A stretch of 64,000 nt of DNA, taken from assembly GCF_027922165.1 (NCBI RefSeq), contig NZ_BSFD01000011.1:1-64000 (forward strand), read 5' to 3'. Under the pieces are notes generated by a model. That model did not search any database and was not told the DNA's origin. It saw only the letters and a list, made by a program, of their open reading frames with translations. This document shows, one piece after another, positions 8,256 to 16,956 of the stretch (within the stretch, counting starts at the first letter, position 1; the number at the start of each line of letters is the position of its first letter). This DNA comes from Brevundimonas intermedia (GTDB lineage Bacteria > Pseudomonadota > Alphaproteobacteria > Caulobacterales > Caulobacteraceae). Both the position numbers and the translations under genes were made by a program.

Positions 8256-9384
8256 GTTGATCTCCTGCTCTGAGGAAGCGTGCGGGGTTCTGGGGTCGGC
8301 CGTTCAGCCAGACTTCGTAATGGAGGTGGACGCCCGTAGAGCGGCCCGTCGTGCCCATGGCGCCGATGCGTTGGCCGAGCGCGACCGACTGGCCGGGCTT
8401 GACCCCCAGGACGTTGAGATGGGCGTAGCGTGTCTTGAAACCGCGTCCATGGTCTAGCTCAACAGTATTGCCATAGCCTGAACGAACGCCGGCGAAGGCG
8501 ACGACGCCGGGGGCGGTGGCGTAGATCGGGGTGTTCAGGGGGGCGGCGAAGTCCTGGCCCTGGTGGATGGCGGGCCGTCCATTGAATGGATCGAAGCGGA
8601 CGCCGTAGCCGGAGGTGGTGCGCGCCTGGGTCGGGCGTTTGAACGGCAGGCCTTCGGCGGCGTCGGTCAGGGCTCGCATCTCGTTCAGATTGGTGGCGGC
8701 GTGACGAATGCGGACGGCGAAGGGCTCGTCCACGTCCAGAATGGCCGCCAGGGCGCGGGGGTCGCGGGCCTCGACCAGGGGGCCGCCCAGCGGACCGGAG
8801 GCGGCGACATAGGCGGCGGGGTTGAGGCCGGCCAGACGGAAGGCGACTCGCAGACGCTCGGCCCGGGTCTGGGCGAAGTCCTCGGCCCGGTCCAGCAGAC
8901 GTTCCTGATCCAGGCGGACCGCCAGGATTCGCTGGATCGGGGCGGCGGACGCAGGGACGGGGGTCGGGGCCAGCGCCTTTTCCGCCCCTTCGACGCCGTG
9001 GAAGTCGGCCATGACAGTGGTCAGGGCGGCGTGGCGCCGCTCGATCATGGCGGCGGTCTGCTCGAGCGAGCCGTTGGCCGCCGACATGCGCACCACCGCG
9101 CTTTCCAGCCGGGCCTGAAGATCGGCGTTGAGGCGTTCGGAGGCGGCGCGGGCGCGGATGACCTCGGCGTCGGACCGGTGCTGGGCGATCAGGTCGAACA
9201 GGAAGGCGCCGGAGGCCATCAGCGACCAGCCGAGGGCGACGACGGCCACGAGAACGATCATCACCTGTCGCCGGGCGGTCAGGGCATAGGCGCGGATGTC
9301 GTCATGGCTGCGGAGATACAGATAGCGTACCGGCAAGAAACGTTCGTGCCAGGACAGTTCCTGCGATTGTTCTTGCACACTCAT
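8236..9384 (-). CDS. M23-family metalloendopeptidase paired with bactofilin
   Basis: Envelope peptidase predicted to cut peptidoglycan cross-links in the periplasm. It has a short cytoplasmic N-terminus, one membrane helix at about residues 40-65, a helical region at about 70-150, then a C-terminal LytM/M23 domain with the zinc ligands in IHQGQDFAAP (H and D) and GVHLHYEVWLNG (HxH), plus TRYAHLN. The pairing with a bactofilin matches reported bactofilin-M23 (LmdC-type) pairs in stalked alphaproteobacteria. I chose ATG 9384 (382 aa); an in-frame GTG at 9399 adds five residues but lacks a better ribosome-binding site. Confidence 0.9.
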   Translation of the reverse strand: MSVQEQSQELSWHERFLPVRYLYLRSHDDIRAYALTARRQVMIVLVAVVALGWSLMASGAFLFDLIAQHRSDAEVIRARAASERLNADLQARLESAVVRMSAANGSLEQTAAMIERRHAALTTVMADFHGVEGAEKALAPTPVPASAAPIQRILAVRLDQERLLDRAEDFAQTRAERLRVAFRLAGLNPAAYVAASGPLGGPLVEARDPRALAAILDVDEPFAVRIRHAATNLNEMRALTDAAEGLPFKRPTQARTTSGYGVRFDPFNGRPAIHQGQDFAAPLNTPIYATAPGVVAFAGVRSGYGNTVELDHGRGFKTRYAHLNVLGVKPGQSVALGQRIGAMGTTGRSTGVHLHYEVWLNGRPQNPARFLRAGDQLVQQDK

Positions 9385-9576
9385 AAGCAACGCCCCCACG
9401 TCGAGGGGAGGTTTATCCGGTGCAACGATGACACGGGCAAGACTGTTTAGGGCTCGTTAACCACGATTAAGGCGCTAAACGGGCATTATCACGCGATTGT
9501 TGATTGAGACTCGCGCTGAAGGGGAATTCCCGAATCGGCTTTTCAACCGGCTGGGTGTCGGGTCGGCGGGGAGCCG

Positions 9577-10044
9577 TCAGCCGAGGGCGCGGGCGGCGTC
9601 CAGAACGGCGGCGGCGTGGTCGGCCACCTTCACATTACGCCAGGCCCTGGCGACCCGACCGTCGGCGTCGATCAGGAAGGTAGCGCGTTCGATGCCCATA
9701 TATTCGCGGCCGTAGAGCTTCTTCTCCACCCAGACGCCCCAGGCCTCGCAGGCGGCGCCGTCCTCGTCCGAGGCCAGGACGACGGCGAGGTCGTATTTGG
9801 CCTTGAACTTGTCGTGCTTCTTCACCGTGTCCTTGGACACGCCGATGACGGGCACACCCAGGGCGGCGAAGTCGGGCGCCAGGGCGGTGAAGTCCTGGGC
9901 CTCGCGCGTGCAGCCGGTCGTGTCGTCCTTGGGATAGAAGTAGACGACGGCTGGCTTGCCCTTGAGGGCGGCGAGGGAAACCTGGCCGCCGTTGTCGGTC
10001 GGCAGGTCGAGGGCGGGGGCGGGGTGGCCTTCGGTCGCGGGCAT
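9577..10044 (-). CDS. bcp: Thioredoxin-dependent thiol peroxidase (Bcp/PrxQ)
   Basis: Peroxiredoxin of the Bcp/PrxQ group that reduces H2O2 and organic peroxides in the cytoplasm. The ATG at 10044 (155 aa) has AGGAAC about 8 nt upstream and starts at the conserved fold; the longer frame to 10152 runs into a palindromic repeat. The peroxidatic cysteine is C45 in DTTGCTRE. The resolving cysteine often found five residues later is absent (Q50); the other cysteine is C99 in DGAACEAWG. It may therefore behave as a 1-Cys enzyme or use another resolving partner. About 180 bp of non-coding sequence separate it from the M23 gene. Confidence 0.93.
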   Translation of the reverse strand: MPATEGHPAPALDLPTDNGGQVSLAALKGKPAVVYFYPKDDTTGCTREAQDFTALAPDFAALGVPVIGVSKDTVKKHDKFKAKYDLAVVLASDEDGAACEAWGVWVEKKLYGREYMGIERATFLIDADGRVARAWRNVKVADHAAAVLDAARALG

Positions 10045-10058
10045 GGTCTCAGTTCCTG

Positions 10059-10166
10059 TCGTCATCCTCGGGCTCGACCCGAGGATCGGAGGGTGGTCGG
10101 GCTTTCCGCCGCCCGTTCGCACGTGCGGCGGAAAACCCGGCCCTCGGATCAAGTCCGAGGGTGACG
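10059..10166. repeat. Palindromic intergenic repeat, family D
   Basis: Three hairpins in a row: CCTCGGG-CTCGA-CCCGAGG (10066-10084), a longer central stem (TTTCCGCCGC pairing with GCGGCGGAAA, about 10107-10140), and CCCTCGGA-TCAAG-TCCGAGGG near the right end. The element begins GTCAT and ends TGAC. It lies between bcp and tyrS, both on the minus strand. Confidence 0.8.
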
Positions 10167-10171
10167 GGGTG

Positions 10172-11425
10172 TTAGGTCGGGTGAACCAGCACGATCTTCT
10201 TCTTGCCGGCCGCCAGTTTGATGACGCCGTCCTTGAGATCGGCCTCGGTCAGTAGCTGGGCGCCGTCGGCCACGGCGGCGTCGTTCAGGCGCAGGCCGCC
10301 GCCCTGGGCCAGACGACGGGCCTCGCCGTTGGACGCGGTCAGGCCGGCCTTGGTCACGACGGCGGCGATCATGGCGCCGTAAACCTCGCCCGCCGGCAGT
10401 TCGACGGTCGGCAGGTCTGCGGACAGTTGGCCCTTCTCGAAGGCGCTTTCGGCCGCAGCTCGGGCGGTGGCGGCCGCCTCGGCGCCGTGCAGCAGGGTGG
10501 TGGCGGCGTCGGCGAGGGCCTTCTTGGCGTCGTTGATGGCGGCGCCTTCAAGGGCTTCGTAGTCCGCGATCTGCTCCAGGCTCAGGTCGGTGAACAGGCG
10601 CATGAAACGGCCGACGTCGGCGTCCTCGGCGTTGCGCCAGAACTGCCAGTAGTCATAGGGGCTCAGCTGTTCGGCGTTCAGCCAGACGGCGCCCTGGGCC
10701 GTCTTGCCCATCTTGCCGCCCGAGGCCGTGGTCAACAGTGGCGTGGTCAGGCCGAAGGCGGCCTTCTGATCCACCCGACGCACCAGATCGACGCCCGAGG
10801 TGATATTGCCCCACTGGTCCGACCCGCCCATCTGCAGGGTGACCTTGTGGCTGCGGTTCAGCTCCAGGAAGTCCACCGACTGCATCAGCATGTAGTTGAA
10901 CTCGAGGAAGGTCATCGGCTGTTCGCGCTCAAGGCGCAGCTTGACCGAGTCGAAGCTCAGCATCCGGTTGACGGTGAAGTGGGTGCCGAAGTCGCGCAGG
11001 AACTGGATGTAGCCGTAGGTCGACAGCCAGTCGTCGTTATTGACCATGACCGCGTCGGTCGGGCCGTCGCCGAAGGTCAGGAATTTGGCGAAGACCGTCT
11101 GGATCGAGTCGATGTTCGACTGGATCGTCTCTTCGGTCAGCTGGGGGCGCGACGTGTCCTTGCCGGTCGGGTCGCCGACCTTGGTGGTGCCGCCGCCCAT
11201 CAGGACGATGGGCTTGCCCCCCGCCTGCTGGAGCCGGCGCAACATCATGATCTGGATCAGGCTGCCCACGTGCAGCGACGGGGCGGTGGCGTCGAAGCCG
11301 ATGTAGCCGGCCACCACGCCGTCGGCCGCCGCCGCATCCAGCTCGACCGGGTGGGTGATCTGATGGATGTAGCCGCGCGCCTGGAGGGTGCGGAGGAAGT
11401 CGGATTTGAAGGCTTGATCGGTCAT
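10172..11425 (-). CDS. tyrS: Tyrosyl-tRNA synthetase
   Basis: Class Ic synthetase that charges tRNA-Tyr; 417 aa as usual for the bacterial TyrS type. The HIGH-like motif is HVGS (52-55) and the KMSKS-like motif is KMGKT (238-242). The tyrosine-binding region reads [13 protein letters not shown]-terminal S4 RNA-binding domain is visible ([17 protein letters not shown]). The start ATG is at 11423-11425. Its 3' end abuts a palindromic repeat and the gene appears monocistronic. Confidence 0.97.
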   Translation of the reverse strand: MTDQAFKSDFLRTLQARGYIHQITHPVELDAAAADGVVAGYIGFDATAPSLHVGSLIQIMMLRRLQQAGGKPIVLMGGGTTKVGDPTGKDTSRPQLTEETIQSNIDSIQTVFAKFLTFGDGPTDAVMVNNDDWLSTYGYIQFLRDFGTHFTVNRMLSFDSVKLRLEREQPMTFLEFNYMLMQSVDFLELNRSHKVTLQMGGSDQWGNITSGVDLVRRVDQKAAFGLTTPLLTTASGGKMGKTAQGAVWLNAEQLSPYDYWQFWRNAEDADVGRFMRLFTDLSLEQIADYEALEGAAINDAKKALADAATTLLHGAEAAATARAAAESAFEKGQLSADLPTVELPAGEVYGAMIAAVVTKAGLTASNGEARRLAQGGGLRLNDAAVADGAQLLTEADLKDGVIKLAAGKKKIVLVHPT

Positions 11426-11593
11426 GGCGGGGCTCCGTTAGCAGGGATGCCGGCGGTCGTCTTCCATTTCCGAAGAGCGCGTCGCCAGCGAAGGCGGCGC
11501 AGGTTCGCGGGCCGCTCGCTTAGAGGTGCGGGCGGTAATACAGGCCGGTGATGGCGCGGGCGGCGAACATGGGGCCTTCGATAAGGCGGAGCG

Positions 11594-11621
11594 TTGACCG
11601 GCGTCAAGCCTGCGCTACGAA
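11594..11621 (+). promoter_or_regulatory. Predicted promoter giving a leaderless mRNA
   Basis: TTGACCG (11594-11600) and GCTACGAA (11614-11621) separated by 13 bp closely match the Caulobacter housekeeping promoter pattern (TTGACGS, 10-14 bp, GCTANAWC). Transcription would begin about 7 nt after the -10 element, at or next to the A of the ATG at 11628, with no room for a Shine-Dalgarno sequence. Confidence 0.6.
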
Positions 11622-11627
11622 GGGCGG

Positions 11628-12131
11628 ATGCGTCTGCCCCTGATCCCGCACCCGATTTCGCCGCCCGCCGGGCTGACGCTGGAGGTCGAGGCGCGGCGGG
11701 CGGGGCGGGTGTTGAGCCTGGAGTATTTGCTGGCCGGGCCGGTCGAGTTTGTGCGCTGGCCCGAGGCGACGGCGCGGGCAAGGACCGACGAACTGTGGCG
11801 GACGACCTGTTTCGAGGCCTTCGTGCGGACGGCGGGCGGCTATGTCGAATATAATCTGTCGCCGTCGGGGGGCTGGGCGGCCTATCGGTTCGACGGCTAT
11901 CGCGAGGGGATGCGTGGGCTGGAGATCGCGCCGCCCTTCATCGTCACGCGGATGGCGCCGGGGCGGTTCGGGCTGACGGTCGATGTGGACCTGCCCGAGG
12001 ATGCGACGGACGCGGTCGGGCTGACGGCGGTGGTCGAGGGGCTGGACGGGGCGATCGGCTATTGGGCCCTGGCGCATCCATCGGATAAGCCGGACTTTCA
12101 TCACGAGGGGTCGTGGTCGGCGGTTCTTTGA
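11628..12131 (+). CDS. DOMON-like domain protein next to NamZ
   Basis: A 167 aa protein resembling the DOMON-like (murB-associated) family: a single beta-sandwich fold with motifs such as ELWRTTCFEAFV, YVEYNLSPSGGWAAYRFDGYR and a C-terminal YWALAHPSDKPDFHH. No signal peptide is visible. The biochemical role of this family is not established; its repeated neighbourhood with muropeptide-recycling genes suggests a link to cell-wall sugar metabolism. The next gene on the strand encodes a NamZ-type exo-muramidase, with a palindromic repeat in between. The ATG at 11628 is probably used without a leader. Confidence 0.8.
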   Translation: MRLPLIPHPISPPAGLTLEVEARRAGRVLSLEYLLAGPVEFVRWPEATARARTDELWRTTCFEAFVRTAGGYVEYNLSPSGGWAAYRFDGYREGMRGLEIAPPFIVTRMAPGRFGLTVDVDLPEDATDAVGLTAVVEGLDGAIGYWALAHPSDKPDFHHEGSWSAVL

Positions 12132-12154
12132 AACGCTGTTTTCGACCCAGAACG

Positions 12155-12265
12155 GCGTCATCCTAGGCCTTGTGCCTAGGATCCATAGACTCAAGCGGCG
12201 AAGGTCGGACTCCAAACCCAAACACCGGGCGTATGGATCCTAGGCACAAGGCCTAGGATGACGCG
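12155..12265. repeat. Palindromic intergenic repeat, family E (33-bp perfect arms)
   Basis: The arms at 12155-12187 and 12233-12265 are exact reverse complements over 33 bp, with a 45-nt spacer. Each arm also contains its own hairpin (CCTAGG-CCTTGTG-CCTAGG type). The ends read GCGTCATCC and GGATGACGC. The element separates the DOMON-like gene from namZ. Confidence 0.9.
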
Positions 12266-12355
12266 GTTGGGATGGTGCGTGGAGAGGGCGATGGAACGGG
12301 TTGTGAGCGGCCTCGTCGTCGGGCATGGCTGGGTCGAACGCCTCAGGAGCCGCCC

Positions 12356-13558
12356 ATGAATTTCGGTCTCGACCGTCTGCTGTCCGACGACGCCCTGAGG
12401 GCGCAGCTGAAGGGGCGGCGCGTGGCCTTGCTGGCGCATCCGGCCTCGGTGACGAAGGACCTGGGCCATGCAGTCGATGCGCTGGCCGCCTGTCCCGAGA
12501 TCGAACTGACCGCCGCCTTCGGGCCGCAGCACGGGATGAAGGGCGATCTGCAGGACAATATGATGGAGAGCCCGGATTATCGCGATCCGGTGCACGGCTT
12601 CCCGGTCTTCAGCCTGTACGGCGAGGTGCGCCGGCCCAGGGACGAGTGGATGGAGACGTTCGACGTCGTCCTGATCGACCTGCAGGACCTGGGCTGCCGC
12701 ATCTACACCTATGTGACGACGCTTCTGTACGTGCTGGAGGCGGCGGCGAAACACGGCAAGTCGGTCTGGGTGCTGGACCGGCCCAATCCGGCGGGGCGGC
12801 CGGTCGAGGGGCAGACATTGAAGCCCGGCTGGGAGAGTTTCGTCGGGGCCGGACCGATGCCGATGCGGCACGGGATGACCATGGGCGAACTGGGCCTGTG
12901 GTTCATCGACCAGTTCAAGCTGGATGTGGATTACCGGGTGGTCGAGATGCAGGGCTGGGCGCCCGAGGCGGGGCCGGGCTTCGGCTGGCCCCTGGGCGAG
13001 CGGGCCTGGGTCAATCCCAGCCCGAATGCGCCGAACCTGTCGATGGCGCGGGCCTATGCCGGGACGGTGATGCTGGAGGGGGCGACCCTGTCGGAAGGCC
13101 GGGGCACGACCCGGCCGCTGGAGCTGTTCGGGGCGCCGGACATCGATGCGCGGGCGGTGATCGCGGAGATGCACGTTCTGGCCCCGGAGTGGCTGGGCGG
13201 CTGTACCTTACGCGACATGTGGTTCGAGCCGACCTTCCATAAGCATGTCGGGAAACTGTGCAGCGGGGTGCAGATCCATGTCGATCACCCCGGCTATGAT
13301 CATGCCGCCTTCAAGCCGTGGCGGGTGCAGGCCCTGGGGTTCAAGGCGATCCGTCGGCTGTATCCCGACTATGACCTGTGGCGCGATTTTCCGTACGAGT
13401 ATGCGTTCGGGAAACTGCCCATCGATGTGATCAATGGCGGACCGGGGCTGCGGGAATGGGTGGACGACGCGGCGGCGGGGCCGGGGGATCTGGATGAGGC
13501 GACGCGGCCGGATGAGGCGGCGTGGGAAGAGGCGCGGCGGGTGTTCCTGTTGTATTGA
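12356..13558 (+). CDS. namZ: DUF1343/NamZ-family exo-beta-N-acetylmuramidase
   Basis: Member of the DUF1343 family, whose characterised member NamZ (Bacillus subtilis YbbC) removes N-acetylmuramic acid from the non-reducing ends of peptidoglycan fragments. It has 400 aa. Conserved stretches are LLAHPASVT near the N-terminus, FGPQHGMKGD, DVVLIDLQDLGCRIYTYV, VLDRPNPAGR, EGATLSEGRGTTRPLELFG and, toward the C-terminus, YEYAFGKLPIDVI. I see no signal peptide, so this version is probably cytoplasmic and acts on imported muropeptides. I chose ATG 12356 because the protein begins MNFGLDRLL directly before the conserved fold. The symbol rests on family resemblance only. Confidence 0.85.
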   Translation: MNFGLDRLLSDDALRAQLKGRRVALLAHPASVTKDLGHAVDALAACPEIELTAAFGPQHGMKGDLQDNMMESPDYRDPVHGFPVFSLYGEVRRPRDEWMETFDVVLIDLQDLGCRIYTYVTTLLYVLEAAAKHGKSVWVLDRPNPAGRPVEGQTLKPGWESFVGAGPMPMRHGMTMGELGLWFIDQFKLDVDYRVVEMQGWAPEAGPGFGWPLGERAWVNPSPNAPNLSMARAYAGTVMLEGATLSEGRGTTRPLELFGAPDIDARAVIAEMHVLAPEWLGGCTLRDMWFEPTFHKHVGKLCSGVQIHVDHPGYDHAAFKPWRVQALGFKAIRRLYPDYDLWRDFPYEYAFGKLPIDVINGGPGLREWVDDAAAGPGDLDEATRPDEAAWEEARRVFLLY

Positions 13559-13606
13559 TTTATCGTCAGGCTCGTTAAAGATTGGGCCAATGCGTATGGG
13601 GGATCC

Positions 13607-14122
13607 ATGAGAAATTTTACTGTCACTTTTTCTATATGTTTGTTTGTTTCATTTCTTACGCATTCATCACGCGCGCAAGAAACTAGTGCTGATACTCGAA
13701 GATTATCGGAATCGAGGGTTGATAATTCTGAAAACGGCGCATGGTATTTAGTAGACTCAAGTCCGAATGGTAGTTCTTTCGTTACAGATCGTAGGGAAGA
13801 TGTTGGATCGGTTTCATTTTATGTGCAAGTTTTGAGTGTTCCAGCCAATCCAATCATCGTTGGGGGGAAGAATGTAGATTTATGGATTCAGGATTTTCAA
13901 ATCATATGCGGCCAAAACGCATACATCGCGTTAGGGGTACGAGATTATCATGAAATGGTTCCTTATCCTTTTTCATTATCCCCTCCAGTAAAACAGTTTG
14001 CGAATGATGGTTCATACGTCGCAGAGTTGATGAGCATAGTCTGCGCGGGACCTATTCCTTCGACGCGAAGATTTGGTTCGACTGAAGAAGCTATTCATTT
14101 CGTTGAGCGGTCAGGTGGCTAA
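13607..14122 (+). CDS. AT-rich exported hypothetical protein
   Basis: A 171 aa protein with an N-terminal signal peptide (MRNFTVTFSICLFVSFLTHSSRAQ, given as FTVTFSICLFVSF core then SRA-Q cleavage). The mature part contains NGAWYLVDSS, a beta-rich middle and two cysteines (IICGQ and SIVCAG). The layout loosely recalls small surface-adhesin-E-like proteins (a strand-rich exported domain with a C-terminal cysteine pair), but I do not recognise the family. The gene is strikingly AT-rich: only 22 of the 60 bases at 13621-13680 are G or C, unlike every neighbour, and codon use differs accordingly. This suggests recent transfer. It sits alone between namZ and ahpC. Confidence 0.75.
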   Translation: MRNFTVTFSICLFVSFLTHSSRAQETSADTRRLSESRVDNSENGAWYLVDSSPNGSSFVTDRREDVGSVSFYVQVLSVPANPIIVGGKNVDLWIQDFQIICGQNAYIALGVRDYHEMVPYPFSLSPPVKQFANDGSYVAELMSIVCAGPIPSTRRFGSTEEAIHFVERSGG

Positions 14123-14206
14123 CTGACCTTAGGTCACTTCTCATGAAGTGGGCCTTGGTTCGAGGGATTGCGGCAGGGGACAATGGCTACATGGGCGAAT
14201 TCCGCT

Positions 14207-14221
14207 ATAACCAAAATCTAT
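14207..14221 (+). promoter_or_regulatory. Possible OxyR half-site upstream of ahpC
   Basis: ATAACCAAAATCTAT fits one dyad of the OxyR pattern (ATAG-N7-CTAT) with one mismatch, about 90 bp ahead of ahpC. The second dyad expected downstream is poor. It is placed plausibly for peroxide control of ahpCF, but the match alone is weak. Confidence 0.3.
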
Positions 14222-14309
14222 CACGCATCTGCAAATAACTGATTGGGCTTATCTGTTGCGGTGCGGTAGGAAGCGGGCCTCCCCAACTCCTGCTGAATGG
14301 ACGCCCTGC

Positions 14310-14873
14310 ATGGCCCTCATCAACACGACCCTGAAGCCCTTCACCGCCGAGGCCTATAAGGACGGCAAGTTCCTGACGGTCACGGACGCCGATGTGGCGG
14401 GCAAGTGGGCGATCTTCTTCTTCTATCCGGCCGACTTCACCTTCGTGTGCCCGACCGAGCTGGAAGACCTGGCCGACCATTACGCCGAGTTCCAGAAGCT
14501 GGGCGTCGAGATCTATTCGGTGTCGACCGACACTCACTTCTCGCACAAGGCCTGGCACGACTCGTCGCCGGCCATCGGCAAGATCACCTACACCATGCTG
14601 GGCGATCCCTCGGGCCTGGTGACCAACAACTTCGACGCCATGCGTCCGGGCGTGGGCCTGGCCGACCGTGCGACCTTCCTGGTCGATCCGGACGGCGTGA
14701 TCCAGTTCACCGAGACCACCTCGGAAGGCATCGGCCGCAACGCCGCCGAACTGCTGCGCAAGGTCAAGGCCGCCCAGTATGTTCGCGCGCATCCGGGTGA
14801 AGTCTGCCCGGCCAAGTGGGAAGAAGGCGAAGCCACCCTGGCGCCGTCGCTCGACCTCGTCGGCAAGATCTAA
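14310..14873 (+). CDS. ahpC: Alkyl hydroperoxide reductase subunit C
   Basis: Typical 2-Cys peroxiredoxin that detoxifies H2O2 and organic hydroperoxides, reduced by AhpF. The ATG at 14310 gives 187 aa, the normal length. Peroxidatic C47 lies in DFTFVCPTE and resolving C166 in GEVCPAKW. The frame is open upstream of this ATG, but [11 protein letters not shown] matches the family N-terminus. ahpF follows about 130 bp later on the same strand. Cytoplasmic. Confidence 0.97.
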   Translation: MALINTTLKPFTAEAYKDGKFLTVTDADVAGKWAIFFFYPADFTFVCPTELEDLADHYAEFQKLGVEIYSVSTDTHFSHKAWHDSSPAIGKITYTMLGDPSGLVTNNFDAMRPGVGLADRATFLVDPDGVIQFTETTSEGIGRNAAELLRKVKAAQYVRAHPGEVCPAKWEEGEATLAPSLDLVGKI

Positions 14874-15004
14874 GACTGAACGCCTATAGAGTCCGGCCTT
14901 CGGGTCGGACCCACCCGGCCGGAAGGTCGGACGCCATCGCGCAAAGCCTCGCCGGGATCGGCTCGAAGGCGGCGCGTCACCCCTGGAAATTCGAGGACTG
15001 CCCC

Positions 15005-16591
15005 ATGCTGGACGCCAATCTGAAATCTCAGCTCGAGGGCTACCTCAAGAACATCGTCCATCCGGTCGAACTGGTCGCCTCGCTGGACGCCGGGCCCAAG
15101 TCGATCGAGCTGAAGACCCTGCTGGAGGAGATCGTCTCGGTCTCGCACGGCAAGGTCGAGATGGGCCGCGACTATGACGACGAACGCCAGCCCAGCTTCC
15201 TGATCCGCCGCAAGGGCACGGACATCGGCGTGCGGTTCGCGGGCATTCCGCTGGGCCACGAGTTCACCTCGCTGGTGCTGGCCCTGCTGCACGTCGGCGG
15301 CCATCCGTCCAAGGCGGCGCAGGAGCTGATCCAGCAGGTCAAGGACCTGGACGGCGACTATGTGTTCGAGACCTATTTCTCGCTGTCCTGCCAGAACTGC
15401 CCCGACGTGGTGCAGGCCCTGAACCTGATGAGCGTGCTGAACCCGCGCATCAAACACGTCGCCATTGAGGGCGGCCTGTTCAAGGACGAGGTGGACGAGC
15501 GCAAGATCATGGCCGTGCCGACGGTCTTCCTGAACGGCGAACTGTTCGGCCAGGGCCGGATGGAGCTGGAGCAGATCGTCGCCAGGCTGGATTCGGGCGC
15601 CGAGGCGCGGGCCGCCGAGCGGCTGAAGGCCAAGGATCCGTTCGACGTGCTGGTGGTCGGCGGCGGACCGGCCGGGGCGGCGGCCGCCATCTATACGGCG
15701 CGCAAGGGCATCCGCACCGGCATCGTGGCCGAGCGGTTCGGCGGCCAGGTGCTGGACACCATGGCGATCGAGAACTTCATTTCGGTGCCCCATACCGAGG
15801 GGCCGAAACTGGCCGCCCATCTGGAACAGCATGTCCGCGAATATGAGGTGGACCTGATGAACCTGCAGAAGGCGTCGAAGCTGATTCCCGCCAAGGTTCC
15901 AGGCGGGCTGCACGAGGTGGTGCTGGAGAACGGCGCCAGTCTGAAGTCGCGGACCGTCATCCTGTCGACCGGCGCCCGCTGGCGTCAGATGAACGTGCCG
16001 GGCGAGGACCAGTACAAGAACAAGGGCGTGGCCTATTGCCCGCACTGCGACGGGCCGCTGTTCAAGGGCAAACGGGTGGCGGTGATCGGCGGCGGCAACT
16101 CGGGCGTCGAGGCGGCCATCGACCTGGCGGGCATCGTGGCCCATGTGACCCTGATTGAATACGACAGCGAGCTGCGGGCCGATGCGGTGCTGCAACGCAA
16201 GCTGGCGACCTTGCCGAACGTGCGGATCGTCACCTCGGCCCTGACGACCCAGGTGCACGGCGACGGCGAGAAGGTGACGGGCCTGTCCTACAAGGACCGC
16301 AACTCCGACGCCCATCACGACGTCGATCTGGAGGGGATCTTCGTTCAGATTGGCCTGGTGCCGAACACCGAATGGCTGCACGGCGCCGTGGGCCTGACCC
16401 CGCGCGGCGAGATCGAAGTGGATCATCGCGGCGAGACGTCCCAGCCGGGCATCTTCGGCGCGGGCGATGTGACGACCGTGCCCTACAAGCAGATCGTGGT
16501 GGCGATGGGCGAGGGGTCGAAGGCGGGGCTGGCGGCCTTTGACTATATGATCCGCACCGTGCCGGCTAAGGAAGAGGTCGTGGCGGCCTGA
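15005..16591 (+). CDS. ahpF: Alkyl hydroperoxide reductase subunit F
   Basis: Flavoprotein disulfide reductase that passes electrons from NADH to AhpC. It has 528 aa from ATG 15005. The N-terminal double-thioredoxin-fold domain carries SCQNCPD (C129/C132). The thioredoxin-reductase-like part has an FAD-binding [10 protein letters not shown], the redox pair in AYCPHCDGP, the NAD(P)H-binding [10 protein letters not shown] and a C-terminal FAD motif GIFGAGDVT. The open frame reaches back to 14816 through the ahpC end, but the family start is [14 protein letters not shown]. It is co-oriented with ahpC and probably forms an operon with it. Confidence 0.97.
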   Translation: MLDANLKSQLEGYLKNIVHPVELVASLDAGPKSIELKTLLEEIVSVSHGKVEMGRDYDDERQPSFLIRRKGTDIGVRFAGIPLGHEFTSLVLALLHVGGHPSKAAQELIQQVKDLDGDYVFETYFSLSCQNCPDVVQALNLMSVLNPRIKHVAIEGGLFKDEVDERKIMAVPTVFLNGELFGQGRMELEQIVARLDSGAEARAAERLKAKDPFDVLVVGGGPAGAAAAIYTARKGIRTGIVAERFGGQVLDTMAIENFISVPHTEGPKLAAHLEQHVREYEVDLMNLQKASKLIPAKVPGGLHEVVLENGASLKSRTVILSTGARWRQMNVPGEDQYKNKGVAYCPHCDGPLFKGKRVAVIGGGNSGVEAAIDLAGIVAHVTLIEYDSELRADAVLQRKLATLPNVRIVTSALTTQVHGDGEKVTGLSYKDRNSDAHHDVDLEGIFVQIGLVPNTEWLHGAVGLTPRGEIEVDHRGETSQPGIFGAGDVTTVPYKQIVVAMGEGSKAGLAAFDYMIRTVPAKEEVVAA

Positions 16592-16632
16592 TCGTCAGGT
16601 TCGCCAGCGGCTTATGGCGGGTCTTTCGGTCG

Positions 16633-16830
16633 TTACTTCAAGGCGACCTGGTCGAAAATCCAGCAGAACGCCAGCAGCAGGACGAGGCCCTGGGCGAACA
16701 GGCCGCCCAGGCCCGGCGCACCGCCGCCGTGCGATCCGCCCGCGTAGGCTTCGCGGGTCTGGGCCTCCTCGCGGGGGCGCGTCGGCGGGGCGTCGTAACC
16801 CCCGGTGCAGCTGTGCTTGTCGTCGTTCAC
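16633..16830 (-). CDS. Small protein with C-terminal membrane helix, unknown function
   Basis: A 65 aa frame convergent with ahpF. The N-terminal two thirds are polar, with a Cys in KHSCTGGYDAPP, charged residues and a Gly-rich stretch (GGSHGGGAPGLGG). The C-terminal 20 or so residues (LFAQGLVLLLAFCWIFDQV) look like one membrane helix. I do not recognise a family. It is kept as a gene because it fills an otherwise empty interval and has a sensible tail-anchor layout, but it could be spurious. Confidence 0.4.
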   Translation of the reverse strand: MNDDKHSCTGGYDAPPTRPREEAQTREAYAGGSHGGGAPGLGGLFAQGLVLLLAFCWIFDQVALK

Positions 16831-16956
16831 TCGCCCGCTCCCTCGCCTGAGTGTCGTCCCATCGAGCCGATGCTGAACGGCGAAGCTTAAAGCGCAGGTA
16901 TAGAGATTGGGTTACCGGCGGTTTGCCACGCGCAAGCCGGGCGGGGGGGCCGGCGT

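Noticed and set aside
14124..14150. Short palindromes (TGACC/GGTCA and CACTTC/GAAGTG) after the AT-rich gene
   Set aside because: Five- and six-bp arms without a U-run; too short to call as a terminator or operator.
14870..16426. Minus-strand open frame of 518 codons across ahpF
   Set aside because: Antisense shadow of ahpF; His/Gln/Leu/Asp-rich and without motifs.
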